A model generated the notes under the pieces. That model saw only the letters and a program-made list of their open reading frames with translations, was not told the DNA's origin and searched no databases. This document shows positions 1 through 8,579 of a stretch of 64,000 nucleotides of DNA, one piece after another. The stretch comes from Catonia carolina (Eukaryota; Arthropoda; Insecta; Hemiptera; Achilidae). Location: contig JAQMRL010000007.1 in the NCBI GenBank assembly GCA_035578175.1, positions 47,430,727 through 47,494,726 on the forward strand. Direction: 5' to 3'. How positions within the stretch are numbered: the first letter of the stretch is position 1; each line of letters begins with the position of its first letter. The translations under genes were made by a program, and so were the position numbers.

Positions 1-365
1 ACATCACTTTGGTTATTAATAATGAGGATGTAGAAAACGATTAAAAATTACAGTATTATAGGAGCATCCATTGTATAATAATTATCAATGGATGCTTCTT
101 TGAATTATAATTATAATTTAGAAATAATTATAATCATAGCTACAATTTTCAATATGAAATTAGATTCAAGTAATTCCTCAACCAGATCACTGGATGGGAA
201 GGCACTGATGAAGTGCAATGTGGATTGACAACATCCAATAACTATTGGACCAAAAACATAGACCATTAATCAGAAGGCTCTACTGGCAAGGTTGTTTAAA
301 AATTTAACCTGACAATATAATCTCCCGAACTTATATTGCATGTCCAATGAAAATGACATTTTTAT
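1..365. other. Flank without a gene; one 34-bp palindrome
   Basis: No exon is seen here. Since the first exon in the window (2441) needs an upstream exon, this is probably intron. A near-perfect palindrome occupies 63-96, with arms AGCATCCATTG and CAATGGATGCT and a nearly self-complementary centre; it may be a MITE end or a simple cruciform. Nothing else is recognised. Confidence 0.4.
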
Positions 366-500
366 TAGATCTAATATACTTCATTCAAAAATAAATCTTT
401 ATAATGCATCCTGCAGTTTGAAATATTTCTATTTCATATAATGAATTAATATAATAATTTCACTAACCTTCTTTTTAAACTGCGTCACCTTTATTTTATT

Positions 501-546
501 CCTACTTACACGTGTTTCGGTGGATCCACCATCATCAGAGTAAATG
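501..546 (-). ncRNA. Hammerhead-ribozyme-like motif, left PLE copy
   Basis: On the minus strand the order is stem I (UUUACU pairing with AGUAGG), core CUGAUGA, one extra U, stem II GGUG/CACC closed by GAUC, core GAAA, palindromic stem III ACACGUGU, then the expected cleavage position UA before AGU. Hammerheads are known in Penelope-like elements and typically have very short stem III, so family and position agree. This copy keeps both core boxes intact. Self-cleavage is inferred, not shown. Confidence 0.7.
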
Positions 547-650
547 AAAAATTGAAACTAAAAATTTTTTTTCATTTATTTAAAATTTACAGAAGATGAT
601 ACATCTTCAGTCACTTGTATAAAACTGATTTAAAATTAATTTATTTTAAT

Positions 651-1388
651 TTATCCCTTCTCATATTTACTGTAGATAGCAGCAGCAGTCAATATCACTT
701 CATCATTCCTAAATTTTATCTGTTCATTCAAAATGTCCTGCTTTTGCTCTTTTAAATATTTATAAATATGGAACATCTCATATTTTTCAATTTTATTTTT
801 ATTCTCTATATTACATTGTTCTATTATATTGAAATGTTCATCTATTTTACCAAATTTATGTTTTTCTTCTTTTATATGATTGGTATAGTTAGATATAATG
901 TAGTCACATTTCAGTGCTTTTTTATGTTCATTATACCTCACTTGAAAATTACGACTAGTCATACCAATGTAAAATTTTTTACAATCCTCATTACCACAAT
1001 CTATTTTATACACACCCTTTTTATTGCTTAGTGTTTCATTTATATTATTTTTAATTATATTTGTGGACAGTAGTTTTTTATTATTACATGTGTATGCGAT
1101 TTTATAAAATTTATTTAATGTTCTGTATAATTTATTGTTAATAGTTTTATTGTATTTTAATGCAATAAATGGTTTATGTTTTATTTTATTATCTAATATA
1201 AGGGTGGTTCTCAAGTTATTTTTAAAATGTAGTTTGTTTTTAATTTTATTTATTACTTTATTTATTTCTTTTTCATGATACCCATTCTTTTGTGCTATGA
1301 ATTTTATTGTTCTTAATTCATTTTCTAGTAGTTTTTTATCTTTTATATAACTATATGCTCTGTGAATCATACTATGGTAAGCTGCCAT
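651..1388 (-). CDS. Penelope-like ORF fragment: RT C-terminus plus GIY-YIG endonuclease (left copy)
   Basis: This 245-residue frame is the 3' part of a Penelope-like polyprotein. Residues 1-50 (AAYHSMIHRAYSYIK, then INKVINKIKNK) resemble the segment after the reverse-transcriptase fingers and palm. Residues about 125-215 are a GIY-YIG nuclease: GVYKIDCG, a CxxxxC pair, YIGMT, then R and EH in RYNEHKKAL. In this family the nuclease nicks target DNA for target-primed reverse transcription. The ATG used as start is an internal methionine of the truncated frame, not a native start; the frame upstream is the 19-bp centre and contains a stop. It differs from the right copy by Ser for Asn at residue 13. 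The catalytic RT motifs are absent, so it cannot transpose by itself. Antisense frames over it are shadows. Confidence 0.85.
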   Translation of the reverse strand: MAAYHSMIHRAYSYIKDKKLLENELRTIKFIAQKNGYHEKEINKVINKIKNKLHFKNNLRTTLILDNKIKHKPFIALKYNKTINNKLYRTLNKFYKIAYTCNNKKLLSTNIIKNNINETLSNKKGVYKIDCGNEDCKKFYIGMTSRNFQVRYNEHKKALKCDYIISNYTNHIKEEKHKFGKIDEHFNIIEQCNIENKNKIEKYEMFHIYKYLKEQKQDILNEQIKFRNDEVILTAAAIYSKYEKG

Positions 1389-1407
1389 CCACCCATACTC
1401 ACATTAA

Positions 1408-2145
1408 ATGGCAGCTTACCATAGTATGATTCACAGAGCATATAATTATATAAAAGATAAAAAACTACTAGAAAATGAATTAAGAACAATAAAATTCATA
1501 GCACAAAAGAATGGGTATCATGAAAAAGAAATAAATAAAGTAATAAATAAAATTAAAAACAAACTACATTTTAAAAATAACTTGAGAACCACCCTTATAT
1601 TAGATAATAAAATAAAACATAAACCATTTATTGCATTAAAATACAATAAAACTATTAACAATAAATTATACAGAACATTAAATAAATTTTATAAAATCGC
1701 ATACACATGTAATAATAAAAAACTACTGTCCACAAATATAATTAAGAATAATATAAATGAAACACTAAGCAATAAAAAGGGTGTGTATAAAATAGATTGT
1801 GGTAATGAGGATTGTAAAAAATTTTACATTGGTATGACTAGTCGTAACTTTCAAGTGAGGTATAATGAACATAAAAAAGCACTGAAATGTGACTACATTA
1901 TATCTAACTATACCAATCATATAAAAGAAGAAAAACATAAATTTGGTAAAATAGATGAACATTTCAATATAATAGAACAATGTAATATAGAGAATAAAAA
2001 TAAAATTGAAAAATATGAGATGTTCCATATTTATAAATATTTAAAAGAGCAAAAGCAGGACATTTTGAATGAACAGATAAAATTTAGGAATGATGAAGTG
2101 ATATTGACTGCTGCTGCTATCTACAGTAAATATGAGAAGGGATAA
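1408..2145 (+). CDS. Penelope-like ORF fragment: RT C-terminus plus GIY-YIG endonuclease (right copy)
   Basis: This is the mirror copy of the minus-strand frame, 245 residues with the same GIY-YIG core (GVYKIDCG, YIGMT, RYNEH) and the charged C-terminal segment EQKQDILNEQIKF. Just upstream, 1390-1407 reads H-P-Y-S-H-stop in the same frame. The family normally has a lysine before the methionine, so one substitution (AAA to TAA) appears to have made the stop. The true N-terminus and the RT catalytic core are missing. About 110 bp downstream of the stop lies the hammerhead-like motif. The open, nearly unchanged frame in both arms suggests a young insertion. Confidence 0.85.
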   Translation: MAAYHSMIHRAYNYIKDKKLLENELRTIKFIAQKNGYHEKEINKVINKIKNKLHFKNNLRTTLILDNKIKHKPFIALKYNKTINNKLYRTLNKFYKIAYTCNNKKLLSTNIIKNNINETLSNKKGVYKIDCGNEDCKKFYIGMTSRNFQVRYNEHKKALKCDYIISNYTNHIKEEKHKFGKIDEHFNIIEQCNIENKNKIEKYEMFHIYKYLKEQKQDILNEQIKFRNDEVILTAAAIYSKYEKG

Positions 2146-2250
2146 ATTAAAATAAATTAATTTTAAATCAGTTTTATACAAGTGACTGAAGATGTATCAT
2201 CTTCTGTAAATTTTAAATAAATGAAAAAAATTTTTAGTTTCAATTTTTCA

Positions 2251-2294
2251 TTTACTCTGATGATGGTGGATCCACCGACACACGTGTAAGTAGG
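2251..2294 (+). ncRNA. Hammerhead-ribozyme-like motif, right PLE copy (core changed)
   Basis: The architecture is the same as in the left copy: UUUACU stem I, CUGAUGA, GGUG-GAUC-CACC stem II, palindromic ACACGUGU stem III, UA before AGU. The second core box reads GACA instead of GAAA. An A-to-C change in this invariant box should abolish or strongly reduce cleavage, so this copy is probably dead while the left one may be active. Confidence 0.65.
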
Positions 2295-2440
2295 AATAAA
2301 ATAAAGGTGACGCAGTTTAAAAAGAAGGTTAGTGAAATTATTATATTAATTCATTATATGAAATAGATCTAATATACTTTTTTAAATTGTATGATAATTA
2401 CAATGTAATTGTAACTTTATCATTTCTTTTGAATTTCCAG

Positions 2441-2601
2441 ATCAGGTAGAAAAATGGGCATATCTAAAGCTACCAAAGAGACTAAACAAGATGCAAAAGC
2501 TTGGCTTGAAATAGAAGGATCAGCTGCTTCACAATTTGATAGCGCAAATCGTGTAAATGTAGGAGAGCATACAACATTACGAGTCAAAACATGGCTACCA
2601 G
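2441..2601 (+). CDS. ZP-domain protein, first exon in window (ZP domain, middle part)
   Basis: This is an internal exon of a ZP-domain membrane protein whose 5' exons lie upstream of the window. The acceptor is a T-rich tract ending TTTCCAG; the donor is CCAG|GTACTG. The first base completes a codon from the preceding exon and the last base starts a codon finished by AA of the next exon, so the frame runs through. The product reads SGRKMGISKATKETKQDAKAWLEI, then VGEHTTLRVKTWLP, which fits the hydrophobic strand and VG-x-x-TTL pattern before the ZP-C subdomain. ZP domains polymerise in apical extracellular matrix and cuticle. The internal ATG at 2454 is not a start. The conserved GESSQQL region of the next exon suggests a relative of arthropod quasimodo-like ZP proteins, but I am not sure of the orthologue. 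The following intron is 2531 bp. Confidence 0.8.
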
Positions 2602-2904
2602 GTACTGAATTAACAAATGAAATATGTATGGCATCATACTATAATAAAATTAATGTTTTTTTCATTTAGCAGCAGTTTGTGCATTAAACAATTATTATTT
2701 TAGTGTATGGTTGAAGTTCTTGGTGTATTCCGAAATATCGAGGTTTATGCATCAAGAATGTGTTCATTACTCACAAGGTCCTGCTGCGCTAAGATTGCCA
2801 TGTGTTCTGGTGCCGTATTATCTAATTTCATAATTTTTATTTAGAGTAAATAGACTATGTATATAAACATATATAGACTACGATGTATATAAACTACAAA
2901 CATT

Positions 2905-3352
2905 GACTTACAGATTAGGAAAATTTCTTAAAACACTGTGTTTGGAGTGTAGCATTATATGGGAGTGAAACATGGGTGATACGGGCTATAGAAAGGAAAA
3001 GGATAGAAGCTTTTGAAATATGGTGTTATAGAAAAATGTTAAAGATTAGGTGGGTGAACAAAATAAATAATTTAGAGGTTTTTTTGGCGAGTGGATGTAA
3101 AAAGAAGTACATATATGGAAGCATCTTACCAGAAGAAGGGATAGGCTAGTGGGGCATATCTTAAGACATCCAGGTATTGGTCTATCAATACTGGAGGGTA
3201 ATATTGAGGGAGTGAATTGTAGGGGGAGGCAAAGGTTAGAATATATAAAGCAAATTACAAAAGATGTACGGTGTTACAGGTATGTAGAGATGAAACGACT
3301 TATGGAGGATAGAAGAGCTTGGAGAACTGCATTAAACCAGTCGAGAGACTGA
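2905..3352 (+). pseudogene. LINE (RTE/Jockey-like) 3' fragment
   Basis: This is the degraded end of a non-LTR retrotransposon ORF. Frames with shifts and stops read as a post-RT region: GHILRHPGIGLSILEGNIEG, CRGRQRLEYIKQI, then MKRLMEDRRAWRTALNQS. The pattern GH-L-R, (R)GR-R-R-x-x-x, RxAWR is the usual tail of insect LINE proteins. A second copy of the same family lies at 38282-39165. It sits in an intron of the ZP gene and is not functional. Confidence 0.75.
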
Positions 3353-3359
3353 TGACAAA

Positions 3360-3950
3360 AAAAATTTATTTGGTTGAACTACTAGGTAGTAAGATAAATT
3401 GAGGTGTTATTTAATAGTTGCTAATTTTTCTGGATTTGCTCATGTATACATGTTCCGTATTACCATACTCATTGTTCAATATTTCCTTTCTTTAAAGATT
3501 CCTGTTAGTTCTGTTTTGTATTTTAAGTATTTTTGCTACTCCTCATTTAATGATACTCTTCTGCACTATATTTATGCGGTTTTCTGTTCAGCCCACAGAT
3601 CAACCTTCCACTTCAGGGATATATTTTCCACACATGTGAATACAGAAAGGAAGTAATTACCTTTCTGGGCTATTTGAGAAATCTTGTCTAAAGAACTGCT
3701 TTTAAAAATGACTTGGATGGAATGTTATAAATTAAAGAGAATATGACATTTCAAAATAAAATTTTTGTACATTAATATAGATTCAGAACAAATATTTTTT
3801 GTCTTTCTTTCAAAAGTTGTTGAATTCTAACTAAGAGACGAATGAATTAAAATTTATAAATCAACTACTCCACCACTGAATATTGTTACTGATTTCACCT
3901 GTGAAACCTCTGTGAAACATCATGATATTTCATAGTGCCACGGTGAAACA
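3360..3950. other. Intron sequence without recognised feature
   Basis: AT-rich intronic sequence. An 85-codon open frame on the + strand at 3399-3656 is mostly hydrophobic and Ser/Tyr rich and resembles no family I know; I treat it as chance. Confidence 0.4.
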
Positions 3951-4130
3951 TCAGTGCATCAGTTAACTGATGGTGATGGTTGTCCAACTGATGAACTGTT
4001 TGTCCCATCATTTGAGCAACAGCTGATGAAGATTGACTCCCATGATGGGTTTAAATTAAGACAATATCATACAATAAATTTATAGAATAAATTCCACCAA
4101 CCCTCCTAAGCTGCCCTGTTTTTTCTATTT

Positions 4131-4176
4131 GTCACTTACATGTGTTTCGGTGGATCCACCATCATCAGAGTATATA
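4131..4176 (-). ncRNA. Hammerhead-ribozyme-like motif, small element, left arm
   Basis: On the minus strand: ACU, CUGAUGA, extra U, GGUG-GAUC-CACC, GAAA, palindromic stem III region ACAUGU, UA, AGU. Both core boxes are intact; stem III is one pair shorter than in the large element. It is predicted competent only by comparison. Confidence 0.6.
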
Positions 4177-4232
4177 CATTTGAAGATGTTACATCTTCTA
4201 CAGATTTAAAAAATAATTAGTTTCAAATGATA

Positions 4233-4278
4233 TATATACTCTGATGAAGCTGGATCCACCAAAACACGTGTAAGTGAC
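4233..4278 (+). ncRNA. Hammerhead-like motif, small element, right arm (degenerate)
   Basis: CUGAUGA and stem III ACACGUGU are kept, but the second core box is AAAA rather than GAAA and stem II has GCUG against CACC, which introduces a mismatch. It is probably inactive. Confidence 0.55.
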
Positions 4279-4599
4279 AAATAGAAAAAAAAGGGCAGCT
4301 TAGGAGGGTCGGTGGGATTTATTGTATAAATTTATTTTATGAAATGGAGTTGGTTTTAAGCTGCATGATGCATTATAGGGATTTATTTTTAAATTAAGTA
4401 TTGAATGTACTGGATTTCCATATAATGCAACATTTTTGGAGGATGTATTGAAGCTAAAGCTACCTGTTTCAAATCTATTAGCTGAATTTTTCGGAAGATG
4501 ATCATTAGAAAATACACAATAACTTTTTGAGTAGGTACAAACTGAATGACATAGTCATCTAATTTACAACTTTTTTGAATGAAATAGGTTTAGTTTATG

Positions 4600-4815
4600 A
4601 AAACAGAATGTTGTCCTCATTCGCTTTATGTCTTTTTCAAGTTTCCTCCATTGGATCCAATGCATCTCCTCTTCATCTCTCTCTGTTGTTGAACCATCTC
4701 TCCTCGATTGCTCTCTTGACTTCACATCTTTTTCCTCATTTCATCCATTACTGAACCTACTCTTGATCTTCTCCTTGGTCATTTTTTCTCTATGTCTGAC
4801 TGCTCCTAACATGAT
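4600..4815 (-). other. Charged reading frame, unresolved
   Basis: The minus strand reads a highly charged, helix-like stretch (REKMTKEKIKSRFSNG, stop, then EEEMHWIQWRKLEKDIK) with one stop. The base composition (CT-rich on +) differs from its surroundings. It may be a decayed transposon ORF; I cannot assign a family. Confidence 0.25.
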
Positions 4816-4885
4816 ATGGAAAAATTGACATGAAGACAATACTTTCCTTCCCTATAATTATATTTATATAGGGCAAGAGAAACTG
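4815..4885 (+). repeat. Family E fragment, 3' end only
   Basis: It matches the 3' terminus of family E at 12060-12135 and 46905-46958: AAATTGACATGAAGACAATA, then the terminal GGGCAAGAGAAA. It is a truncated copy within an intron. Confidence 0.65.
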
Positions 4886-5132
4886 CAAAAATAAAATTTT
4901 TCTCTGTAAATATATTGTAACTACGTGATGTTTTTATAACCTCACTTAAAATTTTACTGTGCATTGTTTTAAGTTGTTAATGAATTTGTGAATTCACTGT
5001 AACATAAAACGTGGTTGCTTTAATCTTGCATTTGAATCTACCTTTATAAATAAATGTAAACGAACAAGTATATTTAAATAAAAATCAATGAACTACTATA
5101 TCAGATTTTTGTTTTATATTTATATTTTACAG

Positions 5133-5392
5133 AATCGATTGGATCAAAAGTGGTAGACTGTTTGGCGCATGATGGAATAGGTGAAAGTTCTCAACAGTTA
5201 ACTGATGGTGATGGTTGTCCAACTGATGAACTGTTGGTCCCATCATTTCAGCGACAGCTGACGAAGAATGACTCCCATGATGGGTTTAAATTAAGTATTG
5301 AAAGTACTGGATTTCCAGCTTTCAAATTTCCTGATAGAGATGCTGTTCATATACGTTGTGGATTATTATTGTGTTCTGGCGACTGTCCAATG
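5133..5392 (+). CDS. ZP-domain protein, ZP-C exon
   Basis: The acceptor is TATATTTTACAG|AATCG and the donor CCAATG|GTAAAT; the exon ends on a codon boundary. With the carried-over G it reads ESIGSKVVDCLAHDGIGESS, then QQLTDGDGCPTDELLVPSF, FPAFKFPDRDAVHIRCGLLL, CSGDCPM. This is the core of a ZP-C subdomain: cysteines in VDC, DGC, IRC, LLC and GDC would form the characteristic disulphides, and FPAFKFPD is the signature of arthropod ZP proteins. The chain is expected outside the cell at the apical surface. A decayed partial duplicate of this exon lies 1.1 kb upstream. The ATG at 5150 is internal. The following intron is 4364 bp. Confidence 0.88.
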
Positions 5393-5399
5393 GTAAATT

Positions 5400-6040
5400 A
5401 TAGATTTGATTATAATTTGACTCTTTTTCTAATGTAGGTAATTATAATATTTCTTGAAAGAAATGTTGAAAGGTAATTTTATTAGCTCCTGGTTACCGCA
5501 TGAAGGTTTTTAAAATTTTACAGTAATAATTTATGGCCTCCTTATCTCCCCTTATATACATATAAAAAAAAAATAACCTCTTCTATACAGGAAAGCTAAT
5601 GACTTTCTGTAGTTCTTAGATGCAAGTGGAGCAGTACAGTATTGGAACCTTATCATACTGCACTTGACTTAACGAAGAAGGGATTATACATCAATACCAA
5701 GGATCATTGTAACTTTCAGGAAATATTGAAACTAGGTTAACCTGACTTGGTACCTGTCAACCCTAGGGATCATTTTAAAGATTATGAATAAAACAAATAT
5801 TAACTATTGTCATTTATCAGTTCTGGTGCTGATTCTACCATGCAAAGAATTCACGAATACCAATCCTATACCATAAAAAACACTAATTCACTTGACATAG
5901 TTAAGCTCAACCATAGTTCACGTGCACTCATTAGCTTCTTATTGTCATCGAAGTTAACATTAAAAATATCGATGCAATTGCATAAGTGAAAAAGAAATTT
6001 CTAGAAAAACTAAATAATATAGTAAAGTAATTTAGTATTT
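5400..6040. other. Intron sequence without recognised feature
   Basis: Low-complexity AT-rich intron. A 60-codon + strand frame at 5807-5989 has no family resemblance. Confidence 0.4.
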
Positions 6041-6046
6041 ACTGCG

Positions 6047-6140
6047 GTGGAGGGTGGATCCACACAATGTGTAATCTCTCATAAAATAACCTCCCCCATT
6101 TACTTTTACAAACTTAAATTATGAGCCACAATTCCTGTCT
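6047..6140 (+). repeat. Family I repeat copy
   Basis: The stretch GGTGGATCCACACAATGTGT, then CTCATAAAATAACC..CCCC and TTTTACAAACTTAAAT recurs in diverged form at 38040-38130 (+) and 42370-42450 (minus). It is an interspersed repeat of unknown class. It resembles the stem-II palindrome of the PLE hammerhead only by the short GGTGGATCCAC string. Confidence 0.5.
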
Positions 6141-7918
6141 CCTACGCGTACGTGTAAAATGTTAAATAAAATTATATTTATCGTGAAATAAAAGGTAAGT
6201 AAAATATTAAAGTTATTGCTTTCGATAATCAGATAAATATTTAAATGTCACATAAAATAACTTAGAAATATAATAGGATTCTTACTTTGAACTGTATGTA
6301 GTCTACTTGGAGAAAAAGTTCATACTTTGAGTCTGCAAAGAGAATATTTCGATGACAGCCTCAGTTAATTTATGAGCTGGATCCAGCCGTAATCTATAGA
6401 GACGTTAATTTTCGGTGGAAATCTTTAAGATTCCTGGTAACATAGGGCTTATGTTGATCTTGTGTATGATTTTATCATCTTCAGTTAAGAAAATGGGTGA
6501 TGAATTGTTGCTGTTGCTATTGGAATCGACAAAATAAGTTTCAGGAGTACTATTTTGAATATTACATTTATTGTTACATTTTTAGGTATGTAAGGGGTGT
6601 TATTTTTGGTACACCACAATATGTACACATAGGACTACAATTAATTAATTCACGAGGATGACAGAGATCAAAACAATGAAACACTGATATATGAGTAAAT
6701 ACTAACCAAATTTATTAACACTACTGCAAGTACTTATAAATTACAGCTACACATTCACTTTCATGTACTCGTTACGCAAACTCGAGATGCACTCCACTTT
6801 TCCTTGCGTTTTTAACACAACATCCGCACATATTACCAACATAGAACATTGAAGTTACAGATTGATAATAAATAATATAATATAGTAAAATTATTTCTAA
6901 CAGGTATGAGATATTTATGGTTTGTCTCAGATTACCTGGATTTCCTTCAATATTCACCACTAGAAAACCTAAAGAGTATTTAGTAGATGTACAGTTTGGA
7001 AAAATGTAAAACGTACTAGGCCTAGTTGCCTACTAAATTAGCATATTGTGCTCTATTTTAGGCGATAAATGCTTCAAAAATGGTTTGTCAGTTAACTTGT
7101 TCACCCACTGGAAATCTATGCTAGCTTGTAAATATTTATTTGACGAGGACACATTGTGACATCCACATCTAGGGTTTCCAGATGACAGTTTGAAAAAGGA
7201 GGACTGATGGGTCTTAAAAGGAGGATTTTCTTTAAAAAAGGAGAACGTACACAATTAATTTTATTAAATGAGGTTCTTTTTAATTTACTTTATTTTAATT
7301 GTTATATTTAGCTGAATTACCAATTTTGCAAGAAGTTCTTGGTATTTTAACAAATAATTATGAAAATCTTCGTATGACATTTTTAAAAAAGATATCGTGT
7401 AAGAATCAACACTTTTACTGACTCTATACTAAGCCTGTTCCTTTCTTAGGTTCATTGCACGTTAATTAGTGAGAAAACTCTTTTAACATTCGCATTATGT
7501 GTGCTAATAAAGTAAAACTTCCAGATCTTGAGCAGTTCTTAGAATTAATCAATGTTTTTAGCAGATTTTAAGTACATTGTCCATTGCTGATGTAGTTTCA
7601 AATCATAATATTTATCATCAGCATCACCATCTGATTTGAAGATAAGAACTGTATGTGGTCGGGATGCATGGATGCACAGCTCATTAGTATCCTTCCTTGT
7701 CAAATAAAAAAAAGAGGATTAGTAGGTAAGGGAGGACAGGAGGACATGTGTTTATTCAGGATACCATTGTGTATCCTAGATATCCATGTCAGAATAAATA
7801 TGGATCCTGAATTTCACACTAGATTGTAAATTACTTTTGTTGTCATGGTCTATGTTGAATCTCAAAAATATAAGAAAGTTAAGATTTAATTTTATTGTAG
7901 GGTAAATTGTGAAAGAAA
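6141..7918. other. Intron sequence, no supported gene
   Basis: Weak minus-strand frames at 6772-6960 and 7033-7254 show no recognisable domain. 7190-7250 contains GGAGGA/AAAGGAG repeats. Nothing else is assigned. Confidence 0.35.
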
Positions 7919-8183
7919 TACAGTAAAACCTGTCACATCCGAACCTGTGATATCAGGACCCTCCCATATCCGGACGTATCTCCAAACTAACTTTTTAATT
8001 TCGGTTAAATGGTAAGGAATGGAAAAGTGAAAGTTGCAGCTGGAATGTCGTTTGACAGTTTGCAGAGCTTGTAAAAACCCTCCCTGTGTGTTAAGAAATC
8101 AGACGATGAAGTCAAGCGGTGGTTACTCAGAGGTTTTAAGTGGACATTAATTCAACAAAATTGCATACAGTAACATCATAGAA

Positions 8184-8384
8184 ATGGTGTGCAATAGCGA
8201 TGAGAAAATCTCTGAACCCAAAGAGGATAGCAACAAGCCTGTAATGAGTCTCTCTGAGGCATTCAAGACCATCGAATCTCTGATCAGTTATGTTCAACAT
8301 CAAGACGAAATAAGCGAAACTGAAGTGATGCCATTACAAAGATTGAGTGACATGGTTTCCAAAAAAAATGTGTGCAGTGTGTAA
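8184..8384 (+). pseudogene. Tigger transposase C-terminal fragment
   Basis: The 66 residues contain EPKEDSNKPVMSLSEAFKTI and ISYVQHQDEISETEVMPLQR, the acidic stretch plus SLSEA...I-Y..Q..........LQR pattern seen at the C-terminus of Tigger/jerky-type transposases. The CENP-B DNA-binding domains and catalytic DDE core are absent. It lies between the two Tigger ends, on the + strand. Confidence 0.6.
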
Positions 8385-8579
8385 AGCAGACGAAAATCAC
8401 AAACTTTTTCTAGTAGGCGTATAGTACAGTACAGACGTACTGTAAGTAAAAACTTTTAACCAATTTTAGTTGTTTTATTTTAAAGAATACAGTGTACAAA
8501 CACAAATGTTAAACCAACAGAAATGTTGAGAATAACATTTAACTATTTCTTGTTATTTATTTCTCGGCCTCTAACTATA

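Larger units (their letters stand above)
366..2379. mobile_element. Palindromic Penelope-like element with 16-bp target duplication
   Basis: Two copies of the 3' part of a Penelope-like retroelement stand head to head, with arms of about 960 bp and only scattered differences. The direct repeat TAGATCTAATATACTT lies on both sides (366-381 and 2364-2379), so the inverted structure entered as one unit. A 19-bp unpaired centre lies at 1389-1407. Read on the + strand it continues the right-hand frame upstream as H-P-Y-S-H-stop, matching the conserved end of Penelope reverse transcriptases, so the right copy is about 17 bp longer at its 5' end. The left copy alone carries an extra 3' tail (about 382-430). 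Both arms hold a hammerhead-like core. The element is 5'-truncated: the reverse transcriptase palm is missing. It lies upstream of a ZP-gene exon, probably within an intron. Confidence 0.85.
4050..4398. mobile_element. Short palindromic Penelope derivative with 11-bp target duplication
   Basis: TTTAAATTAAG is repeated at 4050-4060 and 4388-4398. The 327-bp insert (4061-4387) is an inverted repeat with arms of roughly 110 bp, each with a hammerhead-like core, around a tip containing GAAGATGTTACATCTTC. That tip and the terminal tail match the 3' part of the larger element (for example GCATGATGCATTATA against GCAGGATGCATTATA). No coding sequence remains. As in the larger element, only one arm (here the right) carries the terminal tail. 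Confidence 0.8.
3960..4425 (+). pseudogene. Duplicated, interrupted copy of the ZP exon
   Basis: Positions about 3962-4060 match 5193-5291 of the real ZP exon with roughly 94 of 99 bases identical by hand alignment, and the match resumes at 4399-4425 (TATTGAATGTACTGGATTTC). Between them sits a 327-bp palindromic Penelope derivative. The translated copy would keep QLTDGDGCPTDEL but changes several residues (FVPSFEQQL for LVPSFQRQL). A weak acceptor-like TTTCATAG lies upstream, but the insertion and loss of the downstream half leave no usable exon. It is most simply a partial tandem duplication in the intron that decayed. Confidence 0.8.

Noticed and set aside
768..1031. 87-codon + strand frame opposite the Penelope ORF (and its mirror at 1765-2028)
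   Set aside because: Exact antisense of the GIY-YIG frame in both arms; hydrophobic composition is the complement of a Lys/Asn-rich protein, so it is a shadow.
3399..3656. 85-codon + strand membrane-like frame
   Set aside because: T-rich sequence gives chance hydrophobic frames; no splice context fits the ZP gene phase.
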